In this document: positions 1-11,289 of the stretch, piece after piece | How the letters are laid out: each line of letters starts with the position of its first letter | Position numbering within the stretch: the first letter of the stretch is position 1 | Made by a program: the position numbers and the translations under genes | Assembly: GCA_963971285.1 (NCBI GenBank) | Contig: OZ020244.1 | Location: 7,936,001-8,000,000 of the forward strand | DNA from: Astropecten irregularis | Lineage: Eukaryota > Echinodermata > Asteroidea > Paxillosida > Astropectinidae | Direction of reading: 5' to 3' | DNA length: 64,000 nt | Notes under the pieces: model-generated | Databases searched by the model: none | What the model saw: the letters and a program-made list of their open reading frames with translations, nothing else | Told to the model about the DNA's origin: nothing

Positions 1-390
1 GTTTTATTTGCTTCAACACCAAGTGGGTGTTTACTCAGTATGAATATGATATTACTTGATGTATTTTTTTTTTGGGGGGGGGTGTTAAACAAACAACAGT
101 GTTTTATTTGCTTCAACACCAAGTGGGTGTTTACTCAGTATGAATATGATATTACTTGATGTATTTTTTTTTTGGGGGGGGGGTGTTAAACAAACAACAG
201 TGTTTTATTTGCTTCAACACCAAGTGGGTGTTTACTCAGTATGATGAGTATGATAATACTTGATGCATTTTTTTGGGGGGGGGGGGGGGTGTTTAACAAC
301 AGTGTTTTAGTTGCTTCAACACCAAGTGGGTGTTTACTCAGTATGAGTATGATATTACTTGATGTATTTTGTTGGAGGGGGGTAACAAGC
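1..390. repeat. 101-bp tandem repeat with poly-T/poly-G tract
   Basis: Four head-to-tail copies begin at about 1, 101, 202 and 303. Each starts GTTTTATTTGCTTCAACACC and carries a T-run followed directly by a run of 7 to 14 G. A weak fifth start is visible near 402. The array runs off the left edge of the window. The G-runs could fold or slip, and copies differ mainly in homopolymer length. No protein is supported here. Confidence 0.9.
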
Positions 391-1587
391 ATTTTGCTGT
401 TATTTGTTTTGAACACCAATTGGTGTGATTGTTGTGTGTTTCTTTATTAAATGAAAGGTCTTTCACATTGAAAAGCAACGTGTCATGCAGTGAATCTTTT
501 GTACACCTTTGACAACCTGAGATTCAGCTCAGTGAAACATTTAACAGCATGAAATGTAAAAAAGTGTAAAATTACGCTATTCGTATCAATTTTACATTCT
601 TTACATTAACTGACAATTTATTAAACAAATAAAAGGTTTAAATGTTTTCGAAAGAAACAAGATTGTAAAAATACAGAAAGATATTTTTTAACATACTGTT
701 TTTTTTTCAATATAGATAAATCTGTATAAGCAAAAAACTGAAATTAATAAAATGATCAAAAGTTCTGTATTTTGAAAAAATCGGTGCAGTTTGTGAACAC
801 AAAAAACAAACCATCAATTATTTCCATTTAAATATTTTGCGGTATTTTGCGAAAACAAGCTGATCTGTAGATAAGGATTACAACCATTTTATGTCTTTGA
901 AGAAAACATCCGGTCTGTAAAAATACTTTACAAACGAACTGTTAAGTAAAATAATGAGGGGTTCTGGCAACTCAGTTGCCGGCACTTTTTCTGTAAATTT
1001 ACAGAAAATTTTTTTACAGTGTAGCCTACTGCTGACCAGTGATATACGCTGTGCACATAATTCATCCGCCGGCGTGATCGTGCTGCGCTGAGGACGGATC
1101 TTCGCCAGCAAAATCAACTTCCCGGTTGGAACTTTCTCTTTGTTTGAGACATTTGCTAGGGTGAACCCTGATTATCTGTGTGTGCCTAGGTGATGGGTTT
1201 AACTCATTCCCAGCGGTGGAATGGGACTATATGTGTAAATTGGGTGTTTGTTTAATTAGGTCTCTTTTAATCATAATTTGGGGTTAGATATTCTCACAGC
1301 AAGACATAAGTTTGTATATATACGTGTGTAACACTTTAACTTTGTAAAGGTGTTGATTGCTAGAGATTCACTGTGTTATTTGGACCCAGTGTCTTAGTTA
1401 GGGCTAATTAGTATTCATTTAATTGGGACTTGCGATCATAATTTGGGGCTTGCTTTGTGGGTGGTGTTTTGGGGGGGCCCAACAAGGGCTTGACTATCTG
1501 AGAATTAAGAAAAGAATTAAATATATATAGCTGTAAATTTGTGTAAATATAAATTGGTGTCCTCTGCGTGCAGTCATTCTGGAGTGA
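391..1587. other. AT-rich sequence without a recognised gene
   Basis: About 1.2 kb separate the satellite from the gypsy pol frame. I see no convincing coding sequence. Several words near 1260-1640 recur (for example AATTTGGGG), and an in-frame TGA at 1585-1587 closes the pol frame upstream. The missing 5' LTR, gag and protease of the following gypsy element would be expected here but are not recognisable. Confidence 0.5.
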
Positions 1588-4500
1588 ACTTGTATAAATC
1601 TTCCTGTCACGACTCAGGAAAGGGTTAGTTGTGACAGGGAGAAACTCCATGATCTCCTTCGTGAATATTCAGATGTATTCTCATCTAACTCACTAGACTT
1701 CGGTTGCACTTCAACGGTCAAACATAGTATCCCACTCATAGACAGCCAACCTCTCCGTCTTCCTTATCGCCGAATTCCACCCTCCCTGTACCAGGCAGTC
1801 AAAGATCACATCAAGGGTATGGAAGAAGCTGGTGTCATCCGCAAAAGTAGCAGTCCGTATGCATCTCCTATTGTGGTCGCGCACAAGAAAGACGGCTCCA
1901 TTCGTCTATGCGTCGACTACCGCCAACTCAATAACAAGACAGTGCGTGATGCATTTCCTCTCCCTCGAATCGAAGAAGCCCTATATGTCCTTGGTAAAGC
2001 CCAGTTGTTTTCTACACTAGACCTCACAGCGGCCTACTGGCAAGTTCAGATGGAGGAGAAGGACATACCCAAGACGGCCTTCACCACTCTTATGGGCTTG
2101 TTCGAATGCAATAGAATGCCTTTCGGACTATCAAATGCTCCTGCTACATTTCAACGCCTCATGATGGCCTGTCTTGGAGAGCAGAATTATGTTACATGCC
2201 TGCTGTACCTGGATGACATAATTGTATTCTCAGCCAATTTTGAGGAACACATTGAACGTCTTGGCGAAGTATTTTCCTGTCTCAGACAACACGGCTTGAA
2301 GCTGAAACCTTCCAAGTGCAACTTTTTGCAGGAGGAAGTGAAGTATCTCGGCCACATTGTTTCGGGCAAGGGTATAGCTACAGATCCCGACAAGACTGCA
2401 GAAGTCAGCAACTGGCCTGTTCCTGCAAACTGCAAAGAGCTGAGAAGATTTTTGGGTTTCACTGGATACTACAGGCGTTTTGTCAAAGGCTACGCACAGA
2501 TCGTGTCTCCATTGTACAAACTCACATCAGGCGACCCGAGACGCAGGAAGAAAGGAACCAAACGTAAGTCTCCTTCTGAAGCACCTCCATTCGTCTGGTC
2601 AGCAGAATGTCAACAAGCCATGGATCAATCAAAGAAGCTCATGACGTCACCTCCCATCCTCGCATACGCCGAGTATAAACTCCCTTTCATTCGACAGACA
2701 GATGCGTCAGGAGTAGGACTAGGAGCTGTCTTGAGTCAAATACAAAACGGGTCAGAGAGGGTAATCGCTTACGTCAGCAGAGGGCTCACCCCAGCAGAAT
2801 CCCGCTTTCCTGCGCACAAACTAGAATTCCTCGCCATGAAGTGGGCGATAACAGACAAACTTCGAGACTACCTTCTCGGTAATAAGTTTATCGTATTAAC
2901 CGACAATAACCCCCTTCTGTACGTCACTACTTCCGCCAAGCTAGATGCAACCGGACAGAGGTGGGTCGCTGCCTTGTCCCAATTCGACTTTACGGTGAAG
3001 TACAAGCCCGGCAAAAACAACGAAGCCGCAGATGCTCTATCTCGCAAACAACACCCTGATGATACTACATCAAGAAGCTCACTCTCCTTCCATAAAGACG
3101 CCATCACGATACCCTCGGTTGTCGTCCAAGCCATCTGCAGCAGCCAGCCTCCTGTATCTCATCCGTTTGTGGAACCACCAGCTGTTCGATGCGACGTCGT
3201 GAGACAAAGTGAGACACCTATCGCTACGAAGGAGCTACCTCGGATTTCACACAAGGACCTGATAATAGCCCAGAAAGCTGATCCGGACATCTCCAGAGTG
3301 ATGTATTACTTGGAGAAGGATAGGAAACCAACCCCTGCTGAAAGATCTCATGAAAGTCCTGGATGTCTACTTTATCTCCGACAATGGGAGAAGCTTCGAA
3401 TGAGAGATGGTATAATGTACCGAATGAGGAAGACACCAGATGGTTCCAGTTCACAGCAACTAGTTCTCCCTCAGGAATTCAAGACCAATGTCCTGAGAGG
3501 GCTACATGACGAATTTGGTCATCTTGGATACGACAAAACTTTAGACATGGCGAGGAATCGCTTCTTCTGGCCAAAGATGGCACAAGACGTCAAGACCTGG
3601 TGTGAACAGTGCAAAAGGTGTGGCCTCAGAAAAACTCCCTCCACCAAAACTCGAGTTCCCTTAGTTAGCATCAATACCAGCGAGCCAATGGAACTGATCT
3701 GTATTGATTTCCTCAAGCTTGAACGGAGTAAAGGCGGATACGAGAACTTACTAGTTGCAACAGACCACTTCACCAAGTACGCTCAAGCCTTCCCGACTCG
3801 TGACCAGAAAGCTGACACCGTCGCCAAGATACTGTGGGAGAAAATCATACAGAATTACGGTTTTCCCTCGCGGATACACGCCGACCAAGGTAGAAACTTT
3901 GAAAGTCAACTCATCAAAGAACTTTGCAAAATATCTGGCATCAAAAAGAGTAGAACCACACCGTATCATCCACAAGGGAATGGCCTCACAGAACGATTCA
4001 ACCACACTCTCCTTAACATGCTTGGTACATTGGAAACGGATCAAAAGAAGAACTGGAAAGAGTATGTTGGTGTAATGACCCACGCATACAACTCCACACG
4101 CCATGAATCTACAGGATATGCCCCTTTCTACCTTATGTTCGGGAGACATCCAAACCTACCAGTAGATCTGATGTTTGAGACGGGAAAAGAAAACGAAGAA
4201 ACTCCCACCTACGACGAATACACAAAACAAGTAAGGGATAGACTTCAAGTCGCCTACAAACGAGCCAGCGACCTCGTCACACAGGCAAAAGCTAAACAAA
4301 AACGCCTGTATGACCGAGGCACACAGGTAGCTCCACTACAAACAGGTGACAGGGTTCTCATTCAAAATAAACACCTCACTGGAACCTGTAAACTAGCTGA
4401 TCGATGGGAACCCCATCCCTACGTCGTTATCTCCAAACATTCAGACCTGCCGGTGTACACGGTCCGTTCTCTCAACAACTTAACATCCCCGCCAGTGCTC

Positions 4501-4881
4501 ACTCCGATGGTGATAAACGACACACCTGAAATCTTGTCTCCATCTATATCGCCACCCACACTTACTCCACAAGTGCAGGGTCAAGAGAAGACATCCCCCT
4601 CTAGAGTCGAAGAAGATATAGAAGAGACAGAGCCCACTGAAAGCACGGCATCAGTTTCACCGCCCACTGGCAGACCAGTCAGAATTCGAAGGCCCGTCGA
4701 AAGGCTGACATATGACTACTTAGGCCAGACGAAACAACATCGTGTCCTAGAGACACAGTCTCGCCAAACAAAGGTGGAAGCAGGACGACAACTTTTTCGG
4801 AGATGGAAGCGACCAAATATGGCCGAAACCAGGAAAAAGGCGTATCTCCGACTTCTGTTACAAGAACACAGTCCACTCTAG
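1588..4881 (+). CDS. pol: Ty3/gypsy retrotransposon Pol: reverse transcriptase, RNase H, integrase (5' truncated)
   Basis: This long open frame has no upstream gag or protease; the first good ATG is at 1819, but coding similarity begins just after the TGA at 1585. Visible in order are reverse transcriptase with the YLDD catalytic box near 2206, RNase H beginning at QTDASG near 2695, an integrase zinc-binding H-H-C-C segment (HLGY to CEQCKRC, about 3520-3620), and the integrase core with catalytic D (IDF, about 3703), D (ADQG, about 3880) and E (TERFN, about 3990). A GPY/F-like tail (WEPHPYVV) follows near 4410. RT copies the element RNA to DNA, RNase H removes the template and integrase inserts the product. 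The frame is intact for about 1,090 codons, unusual beside its decayed neighbours, so the copy may be fairly young. Assignment to Ty3/gypsy is firm; subfamily unknown. Confidence 0.95.
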   Translation, partial: TCINLPVTTQERVSCDREKLHDLLREYSDVFSSNSLDFGCTSTVKHSIPLIDSQPLRLPYRRIPPSLYQAVKDHIKGMEEAGVIRKSSSPYASPIVVAHKKDGSIRLCVDYRQLNNKTVRDAFPLPRIEEALYVLGKAQLFSTLDLTAAYWQVQMEEKDIPKTAFTTLMGLFECNRMPFGLSNAPATFQRLMMACLGEQNYVTCLLYLDDIIVFSANFEEHIERLGEVFSCLRQHGLKLKPSKCNFLQEEVKYLGHIVSGKGIATDPDKTAEVSNWPVPANCKELRRFLGFTGYYRRFVKGYAQIVSPLYKLTSGDPRRRKKGTKRKSPSEAPPFVWSAECQQAMDQSKKLMTSPPILAYAEYKLPFIRQTDASGVGLGAVLSQIQNGSERVIAYVSRGLTPAESRFPAHKLEFLAMKWAITDKLRDYLLGNKFIVLTDNNPLLYVTTSAKLDATGQRWVAALSQFDFTVKYKPGKNNEAADALSRKQHPDDTTSRSSLSFHKDAITIPSVVVQAICSSQPPVSHPFVEPPAVRCDVVRQSETPIATKELPRISHKDLIIAQKADPDISRVMYYLEKDRKPTPAERSHESPGCLLYLRQWEKLRMRDGIMYRMRKTPDGSSSQQLVLPQEFKTNVLRGLHDEFGHLGYDKTLDMARNRFFWPKMAQDVKTWCEQCKRCGLRKTPSTKTRVPLVSINTSEPMELICIDFLKLERSKGGYENLLVATDHFTKYAQAFPTRDQKADTVAKILWEKIIQNYGFPSRIHADQGRNFESQLIKELCKISGIKKSRTTPYHPQGNGLTERFNHTLLNMLGTLETDQKKNWKEYVGVMTHAYNSTRHESTGYAPFYLMFGRHPNLPVDLMFETGKENEETPTYDEYTKQVRDRLQVAYKRASDLVTQAKAKQKRLYDRGTQVAPLQTGDRVLIQNKHLTGTCKLADRWEPHPYVVISKHSDLPVYTVRSLNNLTSPPVLTPMVINDTPEILSPSISPPTLTPQVQGQEKTSPSRVEEDIEETEPTESTASVSPPTGRPVRIRRPVERLTYDYLGQTKQHRVLETQSRQTKVEAGRQLFRRWKRPNMAETRKKAYLRLLLQEHSPL

Positions 4882-5765
4882 TCCTCACTTCCCACCGTTG
4901 ATTGTGTATTTATGAAGTACAGTATACTCTTTGTGGAACTGAATTCCACATAGGGTATTTGCTAAACAAATTAAAGGCGTTATGCTAATTATTTCTTTAT
5001 TATTGTATAAAGTGAGTTTGATGGGAAAGTAATTTGTAAATTTAGAAATTGCTGGTGACACTGATGCGAGAATTTGGAAACTGCTCAGTTAAGTTGCCTG
5101 AGCTATTGTATTTTTATCATATTTATATTTGTTTAATTCCTTGAATGATTATTTGCTATTGAACTTAACTGTTAGTTCAGACTTGTCAATTTAGACATGA
5201 TTTAGCCGATATTTCGTGAAGAGCAATGTGCCATTTTGATAGACATGAAAGTACATGTATTCGAGTATCTTGCACAAGCCGTAAATTTAACACTTTCGAC
5301 TTAATTATTTAATAGATTACTTCATTATTGATTAGACATATAACATAAGAATTTTCACTAGTTTTCATAAGATACATTTGGCGTATTTTTGTATCACCAG
5401 AATGTAAATAGTCCGTTTTCCAAGATGGCGGTCGCGGCCTTTATTTTGGCGCGAACCGGGAGCCATGATAGTTTAATTCTCTTTAATTTTAGTATTAATT
5501 TGTTATTGTTTCAAATGTTTTATTATTTTTCAAATTCATTCTGTTAGTGTCGGAAGACCAAGTAACATGGTTCCGTCTTCTCTCCTAACAGATTCAATAA
5601 ATGTTCCAGAACCGAAGTTGATGTCTCCACTGTGCCTTTATCTACCCGACCTCAACTAATTAGGGTCACACAGATAAAGGTATTACACAATCTAATCAGT
5701 ATACAATGTATAGGCCTAAGTATATTACCAGCACAATAGAAAAAGAAAAGGGCAAGTGGCTCTGA
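4882..5765 (+). other. Probable 3' untranslated/LTR region of the gypsy element
   Basis: No coding sequence is seen. An AATAAA signal lies at 5596-5601 and the sequence around 5640-5670 resembles a gypsy LTR end, but I find no second copy in the window, so the LTR boundaries cannot be set. The DIRS-type fragment begins abruptly after the TGA at 5763-5765. Confidence 0.4.
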
Positions 5766-6175
5766 CTTTTTGCCGATTCCTTCACCTCTTGTGCGAAATT
5801 ACTTCATGAGTTTACTTCAATGTGTTCTACACTAGGCGTTCCCATAGCTCCTGAAAAGACCGAGGGTCCTGTACAGTCCATTCAGTACTTACGATTAGAA
5901 ATTGACTCCGTTAATGCTCAACTCAGGGTACCCTATTGTAAAGTACGGGCCATTTGTCAGCAAATCCATAACTTGTTAAGTAAACACAAAGCCACACTTG
6001 TAGCTGTTCAATCCTTGATCGTGTCCCTTAACTTCTTGTGTAAAGCTATTGCTCCTGGCCGAGCCTTTTTTGCGCCGCCTTAAGGGCTAACTGTTGGCTT
6101 AAAAAAAAACACCATATGGTTCGAATATCTAAAGGTGCCCGTCTGGACTTGTTGATGTGGTTACAATTTCGGTGG
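5766..6175 (+). pseudogene. DIRS-type tyrosine-recombinase retrotransposon: RT/RNase H fragment
   Basis: The translation carries the block LGVPIAPEKTEGPVQSIQYL and continues through SLNFLCKAIAPGR to HHMVRISKGARLDLL after a frameshift near 6080. This is the segment just after the catalytic YxDD motif of DIRS/Ngaro-type reverse transcriptases, leading into RNase H. The upstream palm with the catalytic aspartates is missing, so the copy is truncated at its left end. The downstream tyrosine recombinase supports the assignment. It is non-functional as it stands. Confidence 0.8.
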
Positions 6176-6829
6176 TTTTTATTGTTAACAAACAATCATC
6201 GCCTTGTCCACGAATCATGAAGCTGATGCGGTTGCTGGTTCTGGAATGTCTCAAGCATAATATGCTTGACATAGCTGATTTGGCCGTTTGTACCCAAAAT
6301 CGAGAGAAACTGCGGTGGCCTCAGGGTTGTCTTACGGCACATCCCTTTTTTTTTACAGACCGTAGGGGTGGCCGTAGAGTTATAGCGCGGAGTTATAACT
6401 CTTTTCATTTATACGTTCGCCGTAGCCATCCCGTAGAACGGTTTTCCGGTTCCCGTACGCTCGATGCACGCTTTCCGTAACACTTTGGAAACTTTGCAAT
6501 GAAATGACCATCGTGAAAAATCTTGATGTGTATGGCAAACCCCACATTATCATACTCAGTGTATGCTGCGGGCGCTTTGCAGTAATCTTGTGTCTTCAAT
6601 TTTGTCAACGGCTGCCGCAGGGTCACCCTAAGGCGACCGTGCGTTATCACTTCAAAGGACGTACGGCAGCCGCAGGTTTTTTCTCCCCATAAATTAAAAA
6701 TACGCCGTGCGGCAACCCTAACAATGTGACTGCTAGAGTGTGTTACCGTGGAAGTACTGCGGCGACCCTATAATTGTTACTGGCCGTAGATATTTTAGAA
6801 TCCACGGCGGCCGCGGCAAATCTGACCTA
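6176..6829. other. GC-richer stretch between RT and recombinase parts, possible small inserted element
   Basis: No continuous protein is seen. Short related words with the core AGGGTCGCCGCAG (about 6365-6385 and, inverted, 6755-6780; others near 6620 and 6705) hint at a MITE-like insertion of about 400 bp, but the inverted ends are poor. The DIRS-type coding signal is lost over this interval and resumes near 6830. Confidence 0.35.
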
Positions 6830-7832
6830 GGCATTAAGGTTTCAAATGACTCGCTTCTGCTCTCTTGCCCCTCGGGCAGTTCCCAGTCCAACACCTTTGC
6901 CTCCTCTACCACTGGTCTGGTAAATGGAGAAATGACCCGGCTGTTGAACGCAGCCATAGCGCCAAACACCCGTCGAACTTATGAAACTAGATGGGAGGTA
7001 TTTTCGCAATTCTGCCATGAATCATCTATAACTAATCAGCCAGCGGTCCCAACGGACATCCGTAGATTAATAGCATGGCTCTCCCTCCAGTCCAAGGTCC
7101 CGGCTACTATTGCCACTTGTGTATCTGCAGTAGCTTATAACCATAGATTGCGGGGATGACCAGACCCGACCCGTGATTTTTTAGTATCCAAGTTATAAGA
7201 AGGATGCCGTAGGGACCGTCCTTTCAACGATTTCCCGGCTTCCAGTTTCCGTTTCTATGTTAACACACATTGTTCATGCCTTCCGGCACATATGCACGTC
7301 CATGTATGAAACCAAAATGTTTAAAGCCGCATTCCTTACTGCATTTTTCGGCTTCGTGCGGATCGGTGAAAACGCTGCTAATTCAAAACGCAACATCCAA
7401 TCCTTAGTGCTGAAATCAACTGATGTTCGTTTTGAAACTAGCCCCGGCACAAATGTGACAATTTTCTTTTCCAAGAAGTAAGAACAATCAAAGAGGTGCA
7501 CCTCAAGTCGTCCGTTTGCGGAAAGCTTTGGAAAGCAATAGCTTGATTTGCCCAGTCAAAGCGTTATCTTCCTTCACTGACATACGCCCTGACACTCCAG
7601 TTCACTTACCATTTTTCTGTCATTTCGATGGTAGTCCCCTAACAAAGTATCAATTTAATGCGGTATTAAAAAAGGCACTGGGTTTTTCTCAACTTGACAA
7701 TACCCGCATTTCGGGACATTCATTTCGCATTTGGGCCGCCTCTGCGGCATATGAGTGAGGGGGGTTCCTGCGGTGGACATTCGCGCAATGGGCAGGTGGC
7801 GATCCAATGCTTTCGCTTCATACGTACGACCT
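6830..7832 (+). pseudogene. DIRS-type tyrosine recombinase
   Basis: The N-terminal core-binding part reads APNTRRTYETRWEVFSQFC (about 6960-7015). The catalytic part follows in three frames: the box I arginine in GFVRIGE (about 7350), the H-x-x-R box in GHSFRIWAAS (about 7715-7740), and the nucleophile region GRWRSNAFASYVR (about 7790-7831) with its tyrosine. Such recombinases replace a DDE integrase in DIRS/Ngaro retrotransposons and insert a circular DNA intermediate. Frameshifts occur near 7160-7250, 7480 and 7755, so the gene is broken, but every catalytic residue I look for is still encoded. Confidence 0.88.
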
Positions 7833-7852
7833 GTGCCACACTGTGTGCTTTG

Positions 7853-8621
7853 CCGGTGTGGCGGTCTCAGCTGACTCCCCGTCTCAGCTGTCTCCCCTGA
7901 CTACGTTCAGTCCGACATGTGCACGGTCTCCTTGGTCTCCCTATGGTGAGATGTCCCCCAATGACTACGGTAACTATCGCACGGTACCGTGCCTCATATA
8001 GCCACAGATTAGTTGATGTTATTAATTCAATAATTACATGTACTTTAATGAAGTATTCTTTTTGATACGTAGAGTGAGCATTCTCTGGCGAATATTCGTC
8101 AATTTATATAAGGGTCTAAAGGTCCAATTTAAGGCAAATAGCACTTCGTCCTACATCCTATGATGGGTTTATGTCTACCCAAGTCCTGTATACTCCATCT
8201 GTCAACCTTCAACCTGTTGACCTCGAACTCTTAAACCAAACCAACACCTCTCCCCCAATTTCTTTCCCCATCCCTGTATTCTCTCCCCTTCTTTCTGTTT
8301 CTTCTCTTATTCACCCCTCCCCTTTCCTTGACCTCCATGTCTTTACGTTAAATCTCCTGGTTCAGCTAGTGTTTTTGTAGCGTGTCCATTCCGATCCTGT
8401 AGTATTTTGTAATAGATCACAGCAGCAATGCGTGGCCTTCAAAAGAAGGAAAAAACCTGTCGTGTTGTGAAGCATGTAATGCGCAGCTCGACCACAGCTC
8501 AGTACGCCACTGAAACGGACGACTTTACCGTTGTTGTGCGCAGAGATAGCATGACATATTGGTACTATATTTAGTAAGGGAGAAAGCTGAGACGGAGAGT
8601 CAGCTGAGACCGCCACACCGG
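7853..8621. mobile_element. 769-bp element with about 47-bp terminal inverted repeats, inserted in the DIRS-type element
   Basis: The left end reads CCGGTGTGGCGGTCTCAGCT and the right end is its near-perfect reverse complement (about 3 mismatches over 47 bp). The flanks GTGCTTTG and GTGTTTAG match at 6 of 8 positions, a weak candidate for an 8-bp hAT-type target duplication. The interior has no transposase, so it would be a non-autonomous element. It sits directly after the recombinase tyrosine motif and before the SGNH domain. Confidence 0.75.
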
Positions 8622-8702
8622 GTGTTTAGGTTACGCAATTGAAGAAACTGATTTCTGTATCGTTATTCTGTACCTCATTTTGTATTACTGTTTCAAATAG
8701 GT

Positions 8703-9580
8703 CCAATATGGATTGTGGGTGACTCTCTGGTTCGTTGGGCGAAAGGTGCTATGGATGTCCCATTGCGTGTCCTTTGGCGAGGCAAAAATGGCGTCGGTCT
8801 GTGCGAATTGAACCAATTATTAGAGGGGACGTTCGGACCAAGCCCATATGTTATAATCATACACGTGGGCACCAATGACTTAATAAGCCATTTGCGAGTT
8901 AAATCTGAATAGTATCTGTTACACAGACTTCTTTCATTGCATATAAACACCCCAATTTGAATTTCCCAGACTAAAGACTGTTGGTATATCACGTGATTCG
9001 GGGCAAGCTTTTTGCATAATGATACCCATCTCTGGAGTGGTCTGGTTCCTTTGTGTCATTCTTATCCATTGTGAATAGTGCATTGGTGCAAGACGTCTGT
9101 TATGTAACTAAGCAAAAGCTTGCCCCGAATCATGTGCTATAGCAACAGAGTCTTTAGTCTGGGAAATTCAAAATGCGGTGTTTCTATGCAATGAAAGAAG
9201 CCTGTGTACCAGTTACTATTCAGATTTAACTCGCAAATGGCTTATTGACAATGATGAAATTTGTATGAGGCAACGCATTGGTTTCTCCATGCAGAGTTGC
9301 CTCGAACTGTTTCCTACTGCTCGTGTCATTTGGTCAGATATTTTGCCCCGGTTTTTTTTATTTTGGAGCTCGGTCTCAATTGTCCATTGAACGCAAACGC
9401 CGTGCGGTTAATCGGTGGGCACGATCACAAGGTCGCCGGTGGGGTGTGAGCATACTGCACCACCCACAATTCAAGTGAACTGAGACTTCCCTTTACCGTT
9501 ATGATGGTGTCCATTTATCGCCCTTGGGTAATAGTGTTTTTCTTGGCAACTTATGTTCAGCTATTCGCTCTATTATGTAA
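8703..9580 (+). pseudogene. SGNH/GDSL-hydrolase domain of the DIRS-type element, interrupted
   Basis: Block I is PIWIVGDSLVRW (8703 on), with the catalytic Ser in GDS. Block III is HVGTND (about 8860-8878), after which a 370-bp foldback element interrupts the gene. The domain resumes at DEICMRQRIGFSMQS (about 9254) and, after frameshifts near 9350 and 9500, ends with block V DGVHLSPLGN (about 9505-9535), which supplies the Asp and His. SGNH esterase-like domains are known near the recombinase in some marine-animal DIRS/Ngaro elements; their role in transposition is unclear. All three catalytic blocks are recognisable, but the gene is dead. Confidence 0.8.
8879..9248. mobile_element. 370-bp foldback (long inverted repeat) element inserted in the SGNH domain
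   Basis: The arms, 8879-9020 and 9107-9248, are imperfect reverse complements over about 140 bp (AATAAGCCATTTGCGAGTTA at the left end), leaving a loop of about 85 bp. A direct repeat CAATGA lies on each side (8873-8878 and 9249-9254), the likely target-site duplication. The interior carries no gene. It would form a hairpin in RNA or single-stranded DNA. Confidence 0.85.
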
Positions 9581-11280
9581 TGGGAAGCTTTCGGCTTTGG
9601 CTTTCTTTCCCTTGGGACGCTTCGCGTTTGGCCATTTTGTTGCGGGATTGAGAAAGCATGGCCTTTTTTCCTACTTGCTTATGCCATTTACAGTCCATAT
9701 TTACTATTAGACTTGTAAGTCCTGTTTTTATTATATACACTTTAAACATATAATAATGTAAATAAACGTAAGCCTTCTTGATGTTCCAAGGTCAAACGTT
9801 TTAATGTGCTTGTTTCCTTCATATATAATTGTTCAATGTTTGTGTTTATGTTGAGACCGTGCGGGTCAACCTGAATTGGGTGTGTGTCACACCATGGGTC
9901 CGTCTTTCCCATGGGGGACATCAGTGAAGATGGTTGAGACGCACAGACAGATATATAAAACCAAGAACTAACCAATTTTACTCTGAATAGTAATTACTTC
10001 TATTTAATTATACAAAGCAAATACAAACAAAATATTTACTCCGTTCCAGCTCAACTACAATTTCACGTCAAAACCAAAATTACAATCACATTTCATACAC
10101 AGAAATTGACTAACACTGGCGCTCGCACGGCGCTACATGAACTAGTAAGTTTTCACTATATAAATAATAAAGTACATATAACCGCTCTCAACCGTGGGTT
10201 CTCGCGGTAATCTTCTTTGGATCGCGGTAACGTTCTTCGGATCGCGGTGACTCGCGGTAACGTTCTTTAGATCTCTGGAGATTCCACTGGGCGGGGTTGG
10301 ATGGGGTGCTGACCCTACAGCGTCCTTGGCTGCAGTTTATAGTGAGGTACCGTTGTACACAGAAGTCGTGCAGACCATAGTAGGTGCCACAGTCAGTCGT
10401 CCGGATTCGCGCTGGAGTGATGGAGAGTACGCACTCAGCGATGTACCGTATAAAGCTTGCCACACAGTCGGGTAGTGGGTTGGTATCTGCACTGTGGATC
10501 CTCTCCACTTTGCCTGCCTACCGGTTACTCTGCCACATATATCTCTGTGTTGTCCCCTCTCCAATCTCAAAATAATCAATCTGCACACAATCTAAATCAA
10601 TCAATACAATTAATAAACTTACAGTTCAAAGCAAAAGACAGTCATGTAAATTAGGATGGGAGGTTCCTCCAGAGTCGGCGACGCGGACGGATTACGGTAG
10701 GCAGCAAAGTTCACAGCGGAGCATGTCCGTGGAATTCGCGAGTAACCGGGAACGACGGGCCAGAAGGCGGGAGGCCTGGCCAGGGGACCTCTCAGGAGAC
10801 GGTCGGCAACGTGTTCTTGGTCACGAAGAAGGGCCAGCTCCGGGGCCACTCGCAGGAACGGTCAGCGGCAAAGTTCTTGGTCACAACGACGGGCCAGCTC
10901 CGACAACCGAAGAACCAGTTGGCAGGAACCGTGGTTAGGCGCCCATGAAATATTCGGACACCGGTGTTGATGGGTTTGGTGCTGCAACAAGGAGTCCCAT
11001 GAGTTGGCGGCCTCAGGCCTCGAAGAAAACGCCTTGTCGGCGGGCACTGGTGAAAACCGCTCAGACGGTCACCACCGCAGAGTCGGTGGTGTTTCCTGAG
11101 CCGGCCACACCCAAGCAGGACCCCATGTCCGTTCCCTGGTCTAGATGTTGAGAGACTGCCGATGAACCGCGTGCTTTGTGAAGAATAACGCTGGTCACTC
11201 GGCCGTGAAGGAATGTGGTGGCACGCCCGAGAAAAGTTTCCTTGGATAACAGCTGGCCTAACGGGTAATTTACACACTAC
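9581..11280. other. No recognised gene; short local duplications
   Basis: The stretch may include the 3' end of the DIRS-type element (to about 9720) and the body of the degraded minus-strand LTR element whose gag lies at 11290-11880. Locally repeated words are present: TCGCGGTAA with ACGTTCTT between 10200 and 10275, and TTCTTGGTCACRA..GGGCCAGCTCCG at about 10813 and 10873. A 161-codon open frame on the minus strand (10792-11277) has the composition of chance coding. Confidence 0.5.
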
Positions 11281-11289
11281 TGCCTACGT

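Noticed and set aside
10792-11277. 161-codon minus-strand open frame
   Set aside because: Its composition is rich in Pro, Arg, Cys and Ser without motifs, and the DNA holds short duplications. It looks like chance.
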